This document shows, one piece after another, positions 8,777 to 15,996 of a DNA stretch of 16,543 nt. The translations under genes and the position numbers were made by a program. The DNA comes from Thermoleophilia bacterium (GTDB taxonomy: Bacteria; Actinomycetota; Thermoleophilia; Gaiellales; SKUG01): the NCBI GenBank assembly GCA_025964405.1, contig JAOPYW010000143.1, positions 1 to 16,543 on the forward strand, written 5' to 3'. Position 1 is the stretch's first letter. Each line of letters starts with the position of its first letter. The notes beneath the pieces were generated by a model that was not told where the DNA came from, ran no database searches, and was given only the letters and a program-made list of their open reading frames with translations.

Positions 8777-9427
8777 TCAGTCGCCCGCGACGAAGTAGCT
8801 CCACGTGCCATCCGGCAGGATGCCGACCCGATACCCGAAGTAGAGGTCGTCGGTGCGGAAGGCAGCCACCTCCTGCTCGGTGTAGGCGCCCGACTCGACG
8901 AGTTCCTGCCAGTCGGCGTCGGTGCGTCGACCGGCGTGCACGGCCGGCCAGACATGGGTCACGACGGCGCCCTCGGTCAGCTCGGCACCCTGCGCGGCGA
9001 GAAGCTGGCTGAGGCGCAGCATCACGTGCTCCTTGGCGTCGATCGACTTCCAGTAGTCGATCGCCGTCTGCTCGCTCGCACCGGCGCCCGCCTGGAACTG
9101 GAACTGGTCGGGGTGACGGTCGATGATCGTCTGCAGGGTGTCGTAGTCGCAGTTGACCGCAGCCGTCGCGATGGCGTTGCGTGTCGTGTTCACGGCAGGC
9201 GGCAGGTCGGTGGTGACCGTCACCCGCAACGCCGTGCCCGCTGCGGAGCAGTCATCACCCGTGGTCGTTGTCGGAGTGGTCATGGCACCGGTCGACGTGG
9301 TGGCGGAGGTCGATGTCGTGGTCCGGGTCGACCGCGTCGACGTCGGGCCGCCGTCGTCGTTCGATCCACACCCTGCGAGTGCGAGGGCTGAAGCGGCGAG
9401 GGCGAGGAGGCGCAGGCGTGAGTTCAT
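8777..9427 (-). CDS. Putative lipoprotein of unknown function
   Basis: A 216-residue protein with a clear lipobox: signal residues 3-19 and LAGC with the acylated Cys at 20, so it should be anchored to the outer face of the membrane. A Thr/Ser-rich linker (about 27-58) follows, then a globular domain from about 60. The domain has an alpha-helical look (PPAVNTTRNAIATAAVNCDYDTL, LQTIIDRHPDQFQFQ as overlapping parts) and ends in WSYFVAGD. C60 and C93 may pair. The ATG at 9427 has a near-consensus GGAGG 5 bp upstream, so it is likely well translated. It is separated by 79 bp from the next gene and by 61 bp from the preceding one, so it may be transcribed alone. I recognise no enzyme motif. Confidence 0.8.
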   Translation of the reverse strand: MNSRLRLLALAASALALAGCGSNDDGGPTSTRSTRTTTSTSATTSTGAMTTPTTTTGDDCSAAGTALRVTVTTDLPPAVNTTRNAIATAAVNCDYDTLQTIIDRHPDQFQFQAGAGASEQTAIDYWKSIDAKEHVMLRLSQLLAAQGAELTEGAVVTHVWPAVHAGRRTDADWQELVESGAYTEQEVAAFRTDDLYFGYRVGILPDGTWSYFVAGD

Positions 9428-9488
9428 GCGATCCTCCTACCCCGTTCACGGCTGACCGCGCGCTCGCTCCCCGCTCGCCCGCGCTGCA

Positions 9489-9779
9489 TCACGCCGTCGT
9501 GAAGCCGCAGTTGTCGCACTCGCGCACGAAGCGGGACTTGGCTTCCTTCGGTGACTGGCCCGGGGCCGGGAACGCGACCTGCTCGGAGGTGAACACGCCC
9601 CGCGCGCCGCACTCCTGGCACTGGTCGGCGTACCGCATCGAGTGCTGGCCGCAGTCGTCGCAGCTCAGTTCACCCGCAGATCCGACCGGCATGAGGTCCA
9701 TCGACCCGCACACGGGGCAGAGCAGCAGGCCGGCATCCATCTTGACGAGCGGCAATTCGGTGTTCTCGGCGGGCGACAT
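9489..9779 (-). CDS. Small double zinc-ribbon protein
   Basis: A 96-residue cytoplasmic protein with eight cysteines in four CxxC pairs: C21/C24 (CPVC), C40/C43 (CDDC), C54/C57 (CQEC) and C88/C91 (CDNC). Pairs one and two, and three and four, are spaced as in two zinc ribbons. Such small proteins often bind nucleic acid or partner proteins, but no specific family can be named. The second ribbon has a longer insert (about 30 residues) than the first. It starts at ATG 9779. The gene stands between the lipoprotein and a possible tiny ORF at 9825-9881, all on the minus strand. Confidence 0.75.
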   Translation of the reverse strand: MSPAENTELPLVKMDAGLLLCPVCGSMDLMPVGSAGELSCDDCGQHSMRYADQCQECGARGVFTSEQVAFPAPGQSPKEAKSRFVRECDNCGFTTA

Positions 9780-9824
9780 GCGGTCAACCTACCCGCTGGC
9801 GCGACCCTCGTCGCACACTGCCCG

Positions 9825-9881
9825 TCAGTGCATGCCGATGAGGGTGAAGCGCTGCACGATGGATCGCAGGATTCTTCGCAT
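9825..9881 (-). CDS. Possible 18-residue leader or small peptide
   Basis: A tiny open frame, MRRILRSIVQRFTLIGMH, preceded by GAGGAG seven bases before its ATG at 9881. The peptide starts basic and alternates Arg with hydrophobic residues in an amphipathic pattern. It lies in the 189-bp gap between the zinc-ribbon gene and the YihY gene and could be a leader peptide, a small protein or chance. The good ribosome binding site is the only positive evidence. Confidence 0.3.
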   Translation of the reverse strand: MRRILRSIVQRFTLIGMH

Positions 9882-9968
9882 GCGGAACGCTCCTCGAGGT
9901 CAACTGCGGGTGCGCCGTGCGCGGCACCGCCCAGGGATGGTTCCCGACCCCGCCCGCAATCATGCGCG

Positions 9969-10991
9969 CTACTCGACGTCGGCGGATTCGTCGTCGACGT
10001 CATGGTCGAACTGCACGGTGATGCGCTGGAACCCCTTGTTCCGCTGCTCGGTGGCCTTCGCCGTGTAGGCGCGGCGGTCACCGTCGGTGAGCACGACGTT
10101 GTCGGTGAAGGGTGTGAGGAGCGAGCGCGGATGGAGCCGATCGACGTGCACCACGTTGATCTCGACGCTCAGCACCAGCATCACCGCGGCGACGTAGATG
10201 AATGCGATCAGCCCGAGCACGACCGCGAACACGCTGTTCGTGGTGCTCGCCGTGCGCACGACGTGGTTGACGTAGACGATGCCGAACACCTGCAACAGGT
10301 GCCAGGCGACGGCGGCGACCACGGCTCCCGGTACGACCTGCCGTCGAGTCAGTCGACGCGCGGTCGCAAGCCGGAAGACGGTGGTGAACACGATGGCGCT
10401 CACGCCGGTGGCGCCGATCGACACGAGCCACTTCGTCGCGGTGCCCCCGAGGTTGCCGCTGCCCGCCACGATCGACACTCCTGCCGTGGCCAACACGGCG
10501 ATGCCTGCCGTCACGAGCAGCAGGAGGCTGCGGACGCGCGCCTTGAACGGGTTCGGTCGACTGTTGCGCGGCACGCTCCACATCGTGTTCATCGCATGCT
10601 GCACGGCCTGCGCCACGCCGATGCCACCGTAGAGCGAACCGAGGATGCCGATGGTGAGACCGACGGCACCACCGCTCAACTGGCGCGGGTCGCCCAACTG
10701 ATCGGCGATGAGCGGCAGTTGCGCGACCGCCGACTCGAGGATGTCCGACCTCAGGCCCTCGTCGTTGACCAGGACGGCGCTGAGCACGGTCGACAGGATG
10801 AGCAGGAGCGGGAACAGCGACAGGAAACCGTAGTAGGTGATCAGGGCGGCGAGGTAGGCGCCCGAATCATCGACGTACTTGTAGACGACGGCGATCGGGA
10901 ACCCCAGGAAGCGATGCCTGCGCTGGAACGCGTCGAGGCCCGAAATGGAACTCCTGCCGGATGGTGCGGTGTGGTGTTCGTCGGCAGGCAT
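9969..10991 (-). CDS. YihY/BrkB-family membrane protein
   Basis: A 340-residue integral membrane protein of the YihY/virulence factor BrkB family (once annotated as ribonuclease BN). About six membrane helices are visible. Family features: the amphipathic lead-in FLGFPIAVVYKYVDDSG (28-44), AALITYYGFLSLFPLLL (48-64), LYGGIGVAQAVQHAMNTMW and a C-terminal helix with IAFIYVAAVMLVLSVEINVV. The tail after about 285 is hydrophilic and acidic (ending DDESADVE). The family's biochemical role is unsettled; members have been linked to transport or envelope functions. It starts with ATG 10991, with a purine-rich GGAGGG upstream but somewhat distant. The gene is 44 bp downstream of csoR on the same strand and might be read through from it. 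Confidence 0.9.
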   Translation of the reverse strand: MPADEHHTAPSGRSSISGLDAFQRRHRFLGFPIAVVYKYVDDSGAYLAALITYYGFLSLFPLLLILSTVLSAVLVNDEGLRSDILESAVAQLPLIADQLGDPRQLSGGAVGLTIGILGSLYGGIGVAQAVQHAMNTMWSVPRNSRPNPFKARVRSLLLLVTAGIAVLATAGVSIVAGSGNLGGTATKWLVSIGATGVSAIVFTTVFRLATARRLTRRQVVPGAVVAAVAWHLLQVFGIVYVNHVVRTASTTNSVFAVVLGLIAFIYVAAVMLVLSVEINVVHVDRLHPRSLLTPFTDNVVLTDGDRRAYTAKATEQRNKGFQRITVQFDHDVDDESADVE

Positions 10992-11035
10992 GCGATGACC
11001 CTACCCTCCACCGGAGCGTCGGCTCGCCCGAGCGC

Positions 11036-11341
11036 TCAGCCGCGCTTCATGAGGCGCCCGATCGCAGACATCAACTCCTGGGTCTTCGCCCCCTGATCGC
11101 CGTCGGCAGCTCCCATGACGCAATGGTGCGCATGCTCGTCGAGCAGGCCAAGCGCAACCTTGTCGAGCGCGGCCTGGATGGCCGAGATCTGCGTGATGAC
11201 GTCGATGCAGTACCGGTCGGCCACGACCATGCCTTCGACGCCGCGCACCTGCCCCTCCACCCGTCGCAGGCGCTTGAGGAGCTGCTCCTTGCTGGCGGAA
11301 TACCCACGCTCGGCGTGTGCATCGGTGTTGCCCATCGTCAT
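11036..11341 (-). CDS. csoR: Copper-sensing repressor CsoR
   Basis: A 101-residue, all-helical DUF156/CsoR repressor. The family core is plain: LLKRLRRVEGQVRGVEGMV, YCIDVITQISAIQAALDKVA and LLDEHAHHCV. The Cu(I) ligands are Cys45, His70 and Cys74, with the same spacing (25 and 4) as the C-H-C set of Mycobacterium tuberculosis CsoR, which favours copper over nickel, formaldehyde or persulphide sensing. Without Cu(I) it should bind the operator at 11362-11376 and block the divergent copper genes, and probably itself. The start could be ATG 11341 (GAGGGG 8 bp upstream) or ATG 11335 (GAGGG 6 bp upstream); the difference is two residues. Confidence 0.93.
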   Translation of the reverse strand: MTMGNTDAHAERGYSASKEQLLKRLRRVEGQVRGVEGMVVADRYCIDVITQISAIQAALDKVALGLLDEHAHHCVMGAADGDQGAKTQELMSAIGRLMKRG

Positions 11342-11361
11342 CCCTCGATCCCCTCGAAAAG

Positions 11362-11376
11362 TACCCCCCGGGGGTA
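11362..11376. promoter_or_regulatory. CsoR operator
   Basis: TACCCCCCGGGGGTA is a 15-bp inverted repeat, perfect apart from the centre base. It matches the C-tract/G-tract pseudo-palindrome flanked by TA that CsoR repressors bind. It sits between the divergent csoR and the copper chaperone/ATPase genes. A TACAGT -10-like motif for the plus genes lies at 11382-11387, so bound CsoR would cover the promoter's -35 side. On the minus strand TACTTT at 11358-11363 is a possible -10 for csoR. Confidence 0.8.
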
Positions 11377-11380
11377 TCTG

Positions 11381-11391
11381 CTACAGTGTAG
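11381..11391. repeat. Second short inverted repeat, CTACAGTGTAG
   Basis: An 11-bp inverted repeat (CTACA-G-TGTAG) five bases from the CsoR operator. It overlaps the candidate -10 of the copper operon. It may simply be the promoter or be a second regulator site. The length is short enough for chance. Confidence 0.35.
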
Positions 11392-11424
11392 CGCAGACAC
11401 GGGTCGACAGGCGGAGCGAACGAC

Positions 11425-11634
11425 ATGACCGAAGCTGGAAGCACCTACATCGTCACCGGAATGCACTGCGGAAGCTGCGCACTGAACGTACGCGACGAAG
11501 TGCGCGACGTTCCTGGCGTGACCGATGTCGTCGTCGATGCCGCGAGCGGCAACCTGACCGTGGTCGGAGTTGGGTTCACCGACGCCCAGGTCCATGCAGC
11601 CGTGGCCGAAGCCGGCTACCGGGTGACGTCGTGA
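11425..11634 (+). CDS. copZ: CopZ-like copper chaperone (HMA domain)
   Basis: A 69-residue single heavy-metal-associated domain of the ferredoxin-like fold. The metal site is GMHCGSC (12-18) with Cys15 and Cys18, which bind Cu(I) and pass it to the N-terminal domain of the ATPase. The next helix carries ALNVRDEVRDVPGV and the final strand ends with the AGYRV typical of HMA domains. The ATG at 11425 has GGAG about 8 bp upstream. It is the first gene of the copper operon; the ATPase start lies 10 bp beyond its stop. GMHC with His in place of the more usual Thr is also seen in chaperones. Function is inferred from family and neighbours. Confidence 0.9.
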   Translation: MTEAGSTYIVTGMHCGSCALNVRDEVRDVPGVTDVVVDAASGNLTVVGVGFTDAQVHAAVAEAGYRVTS

Positions 11635-11644
11635 GGTGGCTGGG

Positions 11645-13876
11645 ATGACGACGCTCGAGCGCATCGACCTGCCGATCACGGGCATGACCTGCACGGCATG
11701 CGCCAACCGGGTCGAGCGAACGCTCAACAAGCTCGACGGCGTACGAGCATCGGTGAACTACGCGACGGAACGGGCAGCGGTCGAATTCGACACGGAGCTG
11801 CTTGCTCCAGCGCGGCTGGTCGAAGCGGTCGCCGGCGCGGGCTACGGAGCGTCGCTGCCCGCGGACGGCTCCACCGACGAGCCAGTCGAGGACCACATGG
11901 CGCCCCTGCGGCGACGGCTGGTGACTTCCGCCGCGCTCGCGGTACCGGTCGTCGTGATGTCGATGGTTCCGTTCCTGCAGTTCACGCGCTGGCAGTGGCT
12001 GGCACTACTGCTCGCGACACCGGTCGTCACGTGGGGCGCCTGGCCCTTCCACCGCGCCGCCTGGGCGAACCTCAAGCACGGCGCAGCGACCATGGACACC
12101 CTGATCTCGTTGGGGGTCCTGGCTGCGTGGGGTTGGTCACTGTACGCCCTGTTCCTCGGTGACGCCGGTATGCCAGGCATGCAGATGCGGTTCGAACTGG
12201 TCTCGGCGCGCGACGCGGGCACCAACCACCTCTACCTCGAGGTCGGCACCGCCGTGACCGTCTTCCTCCTCGCGGGCCGCTGGTTCGAGGCGCGCGCCAA
12301 GCGTTCGGCAGGCGCCGCCCTCAGGTCCCTCCTCGAGCTGGGTGCGAAGGACGTCAGCGTGCTGGAGGCCGACGGCCGGGAGCGACTCGTCGCCATCGAG
12401 CACCTCGCGGTCGGAGACCGGTTCGTCGTGCGGCCCGGCGAGAAGGTGGCGACCGATGGCATCGTCGAGCACGGCCACGCAGCGGTCGACCGATCGCTGC
12501 TCACCGGCGAATCCAGCCCGGTCGACACCGGCCCGGGAGACGCGGTGAGCGGCGCCACCGTCAACACCGACGGCCGGCTGGTGGTGCGGGCCACGCGTGT
12601 CGGCGCCGACACCGCTCTTGCACGGATCGCCCGGCTCGTCACTGAAGCCCAGACCGGCAAGGCGCAGGTGCAACGGATCGCCGACCGCATCTCCGGCATC
12701 TTCGTGCCCATCGTCATCGGGATCGCCCTCACCACGCTCGGAGGCTGGGTCGTCTCGGGCGCAAGCCTGACGTTCGCCTTCACGGCGGCGGTCGCCGTTC
12801 TGATCATCGCGTGCCCCTGCGCGCTCGGGCTCGCCACGCCCACCGCCCTGCTCGTGGGCACCGGACGCGGCGCGCAGCTCGGCATCCTCATCAGGGGCCC
12901 CGAGGTACTCGAGGCGACGCGGCGCATCGACACCGTGCTCCTCGACAAGACCGGCACGGTGACGACGGGAGTGATGTCAGTCGAGGCGATCACGCTCGCC
13001 GACGACGTCGACCGCGCCAGTGCACTTCGGTTCGCCGGTGCGCTCGAGTCGGGGTCGGAGCACCCCATCGCCCGCGCCGTCGCCGCCGCGGCCCACGATG
13101 AGCTGGGCACCCTCCCCGCCATCGAGTCGTTCACCAACCGGCCGGGGCTGGGCGCGGAGGGGCGTGTCGAGGGAACGCACGTCGTCGTCGGTCGGCCCGC
13201 GCTCATGCGGCAACACGGCCTGACGGTGCCCGACCGGCTGAGCCAAGCGGTCACTGCGGCGGAGCACGCGGGTTCGACCGCCATCGTGGTCGCGTGGGAC
13301 GCCGAGGTGCGCGCGGTGTTCGTGATCGGTGACACCGTGAAGGAATCCTCGAGGGCCGCGATCGCCTCGCTTCGTCGGCTGGGGCTGCGTCCGGTGCTGC
13401 TCACGGGCGACAACGAAGCAACCGCACGCGCCGTGGGCGCGTCGGTCGGCATCGACGAGGTCATCGCGGAAGTGCTTCCTGACGAGAAGGCCGAAGTCGT
13501 CAGGCGGCTCCAGTCGGAGGGCCGGGTGGTCGCCATGATCGGCGACGGCGTCAACGACGCACCCGCCCTGGCGCAGGCCGACCTCGGCCTGGCGATGGGC
13601 ACGGGCGCCGATGCCGCGATCGAGGCCTCCGACCTGACGTTGGTCTCGGGTGACCTGCGCGCAGCAGCCGACGCGATTCGGCTCGCGCGTGCGACGCTTC
13701 GGACCATCCAGCAGAACCTCGGTTGGGCCTTCGCCTACAACGTGGCAGCAATCCCCCTGGCGGCCGCAGGCCTGCTCAACCCGGCGCTCGCTGGACTGGC
13801 GATGGCACTGTCGAGCCTGTCGGTCGTCGCGAACGCACTGCGACTACGTCGCTTCCGTCAGGGGTCGGCGGGCTGA
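11645..13876 (+). CDS. copA: Cu(I)-exporting P1B-type ATPase CopA
   Basis: A 743-residue P1B-1 ATPase that exports Cu(I) from the cytoplasm. Order: one HMA domain with GMTCTAC (C16, C19); eight membrane helices; actuator domain with TGES (287-290); ion-path CPC (390-392); phosphorylated Asp434 in DKTGT; nucleotide-binding SEHP (471-474); hinge GDGVNDAP (from 633). TM7 has YN (698-699) and TM8 MALSS (720-724), the combination that marks Cu(I) specificity. A Met-rich outer loop (GMPGMQM) lies between the early helices. I chose ATG 11645 because GAGGTG at 11633-11638 sits 6 bp before it; GTG 11636 is the alternative. The binding site overlaps the copZ stop, indicating translational coupling. Expression should follow CsoR release. 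Confidence 0.96.
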   Translation: MTTLERIDLPITGMTCTACANRVERTLNKLDGVRASVNYATERAAVEFDTELLAPARLVEAVAGAGYGASLPADGSTDEPVEDHMAPLRRRLVTSAALAVPVVVMSMVPFLQFTRWQWLALLLATPVVTWGAWPFHRAAWANLKHGAATMDTLISLGVLAAWGWSLYALFLGDAGMPGMQMRFELVSARDAGTNHLYLEVGTAVTVFLLAGRWFEARAKRSAGAALRSLLELGAKDVSVLEADGRERLVAIEHLAVGDRFVVRPGEKVATDGIVEHGHAAVDRSLLTGESSPVDTGPGDAVSGATVNTDGRLVVRATRVGADTALARIARLVTEAQTGKAQVQRIADRISGIFVPIVIGIALTTLGGWVVSGASLTFAFTAAVAVLIIACPCALGLATPTALLVGTGRGAQLGILIRGPEVLEATRRIDTVLLDKTGTVTTGVMSVEAITLADDVDRASALRFAGALESGSEHPIARAVAAAAHDELGTLPAIESFTNRPGLGAEGRVEGTHVVVGRPALMRQHGLTVPDRLSQAVTAAEHAGSTAIVVAWDAEVRAVFVIGDTVKESSRAAIASLRRLGLRPVLLTGDNEATARAVGASVGIDEVIAEVLPDEKAEVVRRLQSEGRVVAMIGDGVNDAPALAQADLGLAMGTGADAAIEASDLTLVSGDLRAAADAIRLARATLRTIQQNLGWAFAYNVAAIPLAAAGLLNPALAGLAMALSSLSVVANALRLRRFRQGSAG

Positions 13877-13888
13877 CCCACCGACCCC
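13861..13888 (+). terminator. Hairpin over the copA stop codon
   Basis: GGGGTCGG (13861-13868) pairs with CCGACCCC (13881-13888), and inside it GGG (13870-13872) pairs with CCC (13877-13879) around a CTGA loop that contains most of the copA stop; one C/A mismatch separates the two helices. No T-run follows, so this would be a hairpin-only terminator of the kind suggested for high-GC actinobacteria. It faces the convergent gene ending at 13912 and could serve both strands. Confidence 0.45.
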
Positions 13889-13911
13889 CAGCGGAAACGG
13901 AGCGACGCGGC

Positions 13912-14475
13912 TCAGGCAGCCGGCCAGCTGGCCGTCGCGTCACGCTGCTCCTCGCGCTGCGCGCGCTCCTCGGCGCGCGTCTTCTCGTACGCCTCCGTCG
14001 TGGCATCGATGCGCGTCGTGGTGCCATCGGTGCTCACCCGCACGTGGTCGCCGACCTTGAGCGCGGAGAGCTTCGACGTCACGCCGTTGCGCTGCAGGGT
14101 CACGGTGCCCTTCGCGGTCACCTTCACGGTGTCGTAGGTCTCGGTCGCGGTTCCCTCCTTGATGGTGAGCGACGCTCCACTCACCGCCGTCAGCGTCCCG
14201 CTGTCATCGACCGTCGTGGTGAACCCGGATCCGTCGGCATCTGCCCGCACCGACTCCGAGTGCACGCCACCCCCGCCGCCGATGCCTCCGCCGTGGCCCC
14301 CGCGGCCGCCTCCGCCGTGGCCGAAGTCATCATCGGGCCTCGTGTCGGTCGAGGTGGCCTTCGCGGCGGTGGCGGTGGTCGCTGCGGAACTCGTTGCGAT
14401 ACCGGCTACCGATGCACCGGTGACGGCGCAGACCGCGCCGATCACGAGCGCTGACTTGAGTGGTCGTCTTCCCAT
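13912..14475 (-). CDS. Secreted Gly/His-rich protein with DUF5666-like domain
   Basis: A 187-residue exported protein. Residues 1-32 form a signal peptide. Residues 48-72 form a low-complexity Asp/Gly/His segment (DDDFGHGGGGRGGHGGG and onward), which might bind metal. From about 82 to 160 a beta-rich domain follows, with TLTAVSGASLTI, YDTVKVTAKGTVTLQRNG and LKVGDHVRVSTDG; this strand-turn pattern resembles DUF5666 or similar small beta-barrel repeats. The C-terminus (162-180) is a charged helix. ATG 14475 has AGGAG 7 bp upstream. It converges on copA, so it is not in the copper operon; any link to copper rests only on its His/Gly segment and position. Confidence 0.75.
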   Translation of the reverse strand: MGRRPLKSALVIGAVCAVTGASVAGIATSSAATTATAAKATSTDTRPDDDFGHGGGGRGGHGGGIGGGGGVHSESVRADADGSGFTTTVDDSGTLTAVSGASLTIKEGTATETYDTVKVTAKGTVTLQRNGVTSKLSALKVGDHVRVSTDGTTTRIDATTEAYEKTRAEERAQREEQRDATASWPAA

Positions 14476-14605
14476 GGGGGATCTCCTGGTTCGGGTGTGT
14501 TGACGTGTGCATCTGCTGCACCACCCGAGTTTCGTCGCGCGACATAAGAGCCGCGTGTGCGTGGTGTAGGACGCACGACCGACGCGCGCCAGCGAAACGG
14601 CCCCG

Positions 14606-14767
14606 CTAGTGCGACCGACCGGCCCCGAGGTAGATCGCCACGCCGGCGGCCATGAAGGCCAGGCCGATGAACACCTGCGAACCGTGCGCGATGTTCGCGA
14701 CCCGGGCGATGATCAGCACACCGCCGACGCCGATGAGGATGAGCGCCACGCGCTGCGTGTCACTCAT
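14606..14767 (-). CDS. Small 53-residue membrane protein
   Basis: A short gene with a clean frame: MSDTQRVALILIGVGGVLII (1-20) opens it and it ends YLGAGRSH. Two hydrophobic helices (about 7-22 and 32-48) are joined by a short hydrophilic turn (ARVANIAHGSQ), so it is a probable two-pass membrane protein. The ATG at 14767 lies 6 bp after the stop of the upstream gene on the same strand, implying translation coupling; a separate binding site is weak. I do not recognise a family. Codon use (mostly G/C third positions) supports real coding. Confidence 0.65.
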   Translation of the reverse strand: MSDTQRVALILIGVGGVLIIARVANIAHGSQVFIGLAFMAAGVAIYLGAGRSH

Positions 14768-14773
14768 GCCGTG

Positions 14774-15388
14774 TCATTCGCCGGATTCGAGCGCGGCACG
14801 CATGGCCTCGAGCTTCGCGCGCACCTCGGGGTCGAGGTCGTCGCTGATGGGCGAGTCGTGCTTGGAGGTGCCGAGCGCGTCACGGGAGACCTTGGGGCCG
14901 CGGTCACTGAACGGCTTGTCGTCTCGGGCCCGTTCACGCGGATGCGCTGCCTTCGCCGCCGGCTTGCCCGTCGACGGGCGCGAGTTCGTGCCGCCTTCCG
15001 CGACGGCCTTCGTCGCGTCGCGATAGCGCTTGCCGCACCCGAGCGCCTCGGGGCGGAGATCCTTCGCCTCGGCGAGCCCGATCAGCGAGATGGTCGCGAG
15101 CCGATGCAGGGCTTCCGCATGCCGCTCGAGCTCGTCGGCCAGGTGCTTGGCGTTCTGCAGGTCGTTGCCCTGTAGTGAGCGCGCGCGTTCCCGCAGGAAC
15201 GCGGCCACCACGGCGTGGTCGTCGGCGACCGCCGAGGCGCGGGTGCGAGCCTCGCGACGAGGAACCAGGGGCGTGTTCGCGTCGGCGAGGAACTCCCACG
15301 CCTTGATGTACTTCGCGCGCGCTGCAGGAAGGAGCGCCTGCATGAGTTCGCGAGGATCAGCGGTGCGGGGATCGAGTGCGTCGGGCAT
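14774..15388 (-). CDS. Unknown helical, charged cytoplasmic protein
   Basis: A 204-residue protein with no signal or membrane segment. Residues 1-125 are predicted mainly helical (for example LMQALLPAARAKYIKAWEFL and VVAAFLRERARSLQGNDLQN). Residues 126-180 are basic and low complexity, probably disordered, with several Pro/Lys/Arg. A short acidic C-terminal helix (DLDPEVRAKLEAMRAALESGE, in two pieces) ends it. I do not recognise a family. ATG 15388 is the first plausible start; no binding site is visible, so it may be leaderless. It precedes the 53-residue membrane protein by 6 bp, which forms a probable two-gene unit. Confidence 0.7.
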   Translation of the reverse strand: MPDALDPRTADPRELMQALLPAARAKYIKAWEFLADANTPLVPRREARTRASAVADDHAVVAAFLRERARSLQGNDLQNAKHLADELERHAEALHRLATISLIGLAEAKDLRPEALGCGKRYRDATKAVAEGGTNSRPSTGKPAAKAAHPRERARDDKPFSDRGPKVSRDALGTSKHDSPISDDLDPEVRAKLEAMRAALESGE

Positions 15389-15445
15389 GGCGGCATGCTA
15401 CCGCTCGCTGCGGCGGCGACGGTGCACTCAGCCAAGCGCGGCGGG

Positions 15446-15868
15446 TCACCAGCCGTCGTACGGCCGGGTGGCGCTGTCTGCCGTGTTCCAGTAGTCGCGG
15501 CTCTCGACCACGAGCCCCTCGTCGTCGAACGCCACCTTCGACATGCCGGCCATCGACATGCCGGTGCCGTCCTCCGTCCAGGAGGCCCACCACTCGAAGA
15601 CGGCCCATGCCCCGTCGATCAGCGGCTCACCGAACACGCAGGTCACGTTCGTCGCGACCGACTCGAACGTGTCGAACACCAGACCGATGGCCTCGTGCCC
15701 GACGTCGGCCTCGCGATGGGGATAGGTGCGGAAGATCGCGTGTTCCGCATACAGGGGAAGCACTCCGCGCAGGGTGCCAGCCGCCCAGTTCAGCTCCCAT
15801 GCGTGCTTGAAGCGCAGGGCCGCAGCGCGAGTACGCTCTGGATCCGGATGCCCTTCGACCATTGCCAC
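15446..15868 (-). CDS. SnoaL-like (NTF2-fold) protein
   Basis: A 140-residue protein of the SnoaL/NTF2-like superfamily. The N-terminal helix (about 10-30, RTRAAALRFKHAWELNWAAG) leads to LPLYAEHAIFRTYPHREADV (37-56) and then HEAIGLVFDTF, followed by strands with WAVFEWWASWTEDG and the final DYWNTADSA. This matches the family's cone-shaped fold, whose members are small-molecule isomerases or binding proteins. No catalytic residue can be assigned. I chose the GTG at 15868 because GAGGAG sits 6 bp upstream; ATG 15862 is an in-frame alternative. The frame is open to 16039 but the extra part has an unrelated composition and overlaps the cupin gene. A CACTGTC-N4-GACAGTG inverted repeat lies in front of it. 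Confidence 0.8.
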   Translation of the reverse strand: MAMVEGHPDPERTRAAALRFKHAWELNWAAGTLRGVLPLYAEHAIFRTYPHREADVGHEAIGLVFDTFESVATNVTCVFGEPLIDGAWAVFEWWASWTEDGTGMSMAGMSKVAFDDEGLVVESRDYWNTADSATRPYDGW

Positions 15869-15891
15869 GACGCACTCCTCATGCAGGAATC

Positions 15892-15909
15892 CACTGTCGG
15901 CAGACAGTG
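15892..15909. repeat. Inverted repeat upstream of the SnoaL-like gene
   Basis: CACTGTC-GGCA-GACAGTG is a perfect 7-bp inverted repeat with a 4-bp centre. It lies about 24 bp upstream of the GTG at 15868, in a 128-bp gap after the cupin gene. It could be a repressor operator or form a hairpin in the 5' leader. A CTGT-N6-ACAG core does not fit the CTGT-N8-ACAG of enterobacterial LexA. Confidence 0.4.
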
Positions 15910-15996
15910 CCCGCCGCGCCGTCGGCTGCAACCTTTTTTCGCAGCATTCGGCCATGGGAGGGGTTCGGGCGCAACGGGGGAGCCGTTCTCCGGGAG

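Noticed and set aside
9642..11096. A 484-codon open frame on the plus strand.
   Set aside because: It is antisense to the YihY-family gene and has the Arg/His/Asp/Glu-rich composition of a shadow frame.
12232..13707. A 491-codon open frame on the minus strand.
   Set aside because: It is antisense to copA, which has all P-type ATPase motifs; the frame's product is Ser/Arg/Ala/Thr-rich without domain signs.
15929..15941. A T-run (CCTTTTTTCG) suggesting a plus-strand terminator.
   Set aside because: No plus-strand gene ends nearby and no stable stem precedes it; on the minus strand it is an A-run in the leader of the SnoaL-like gene.
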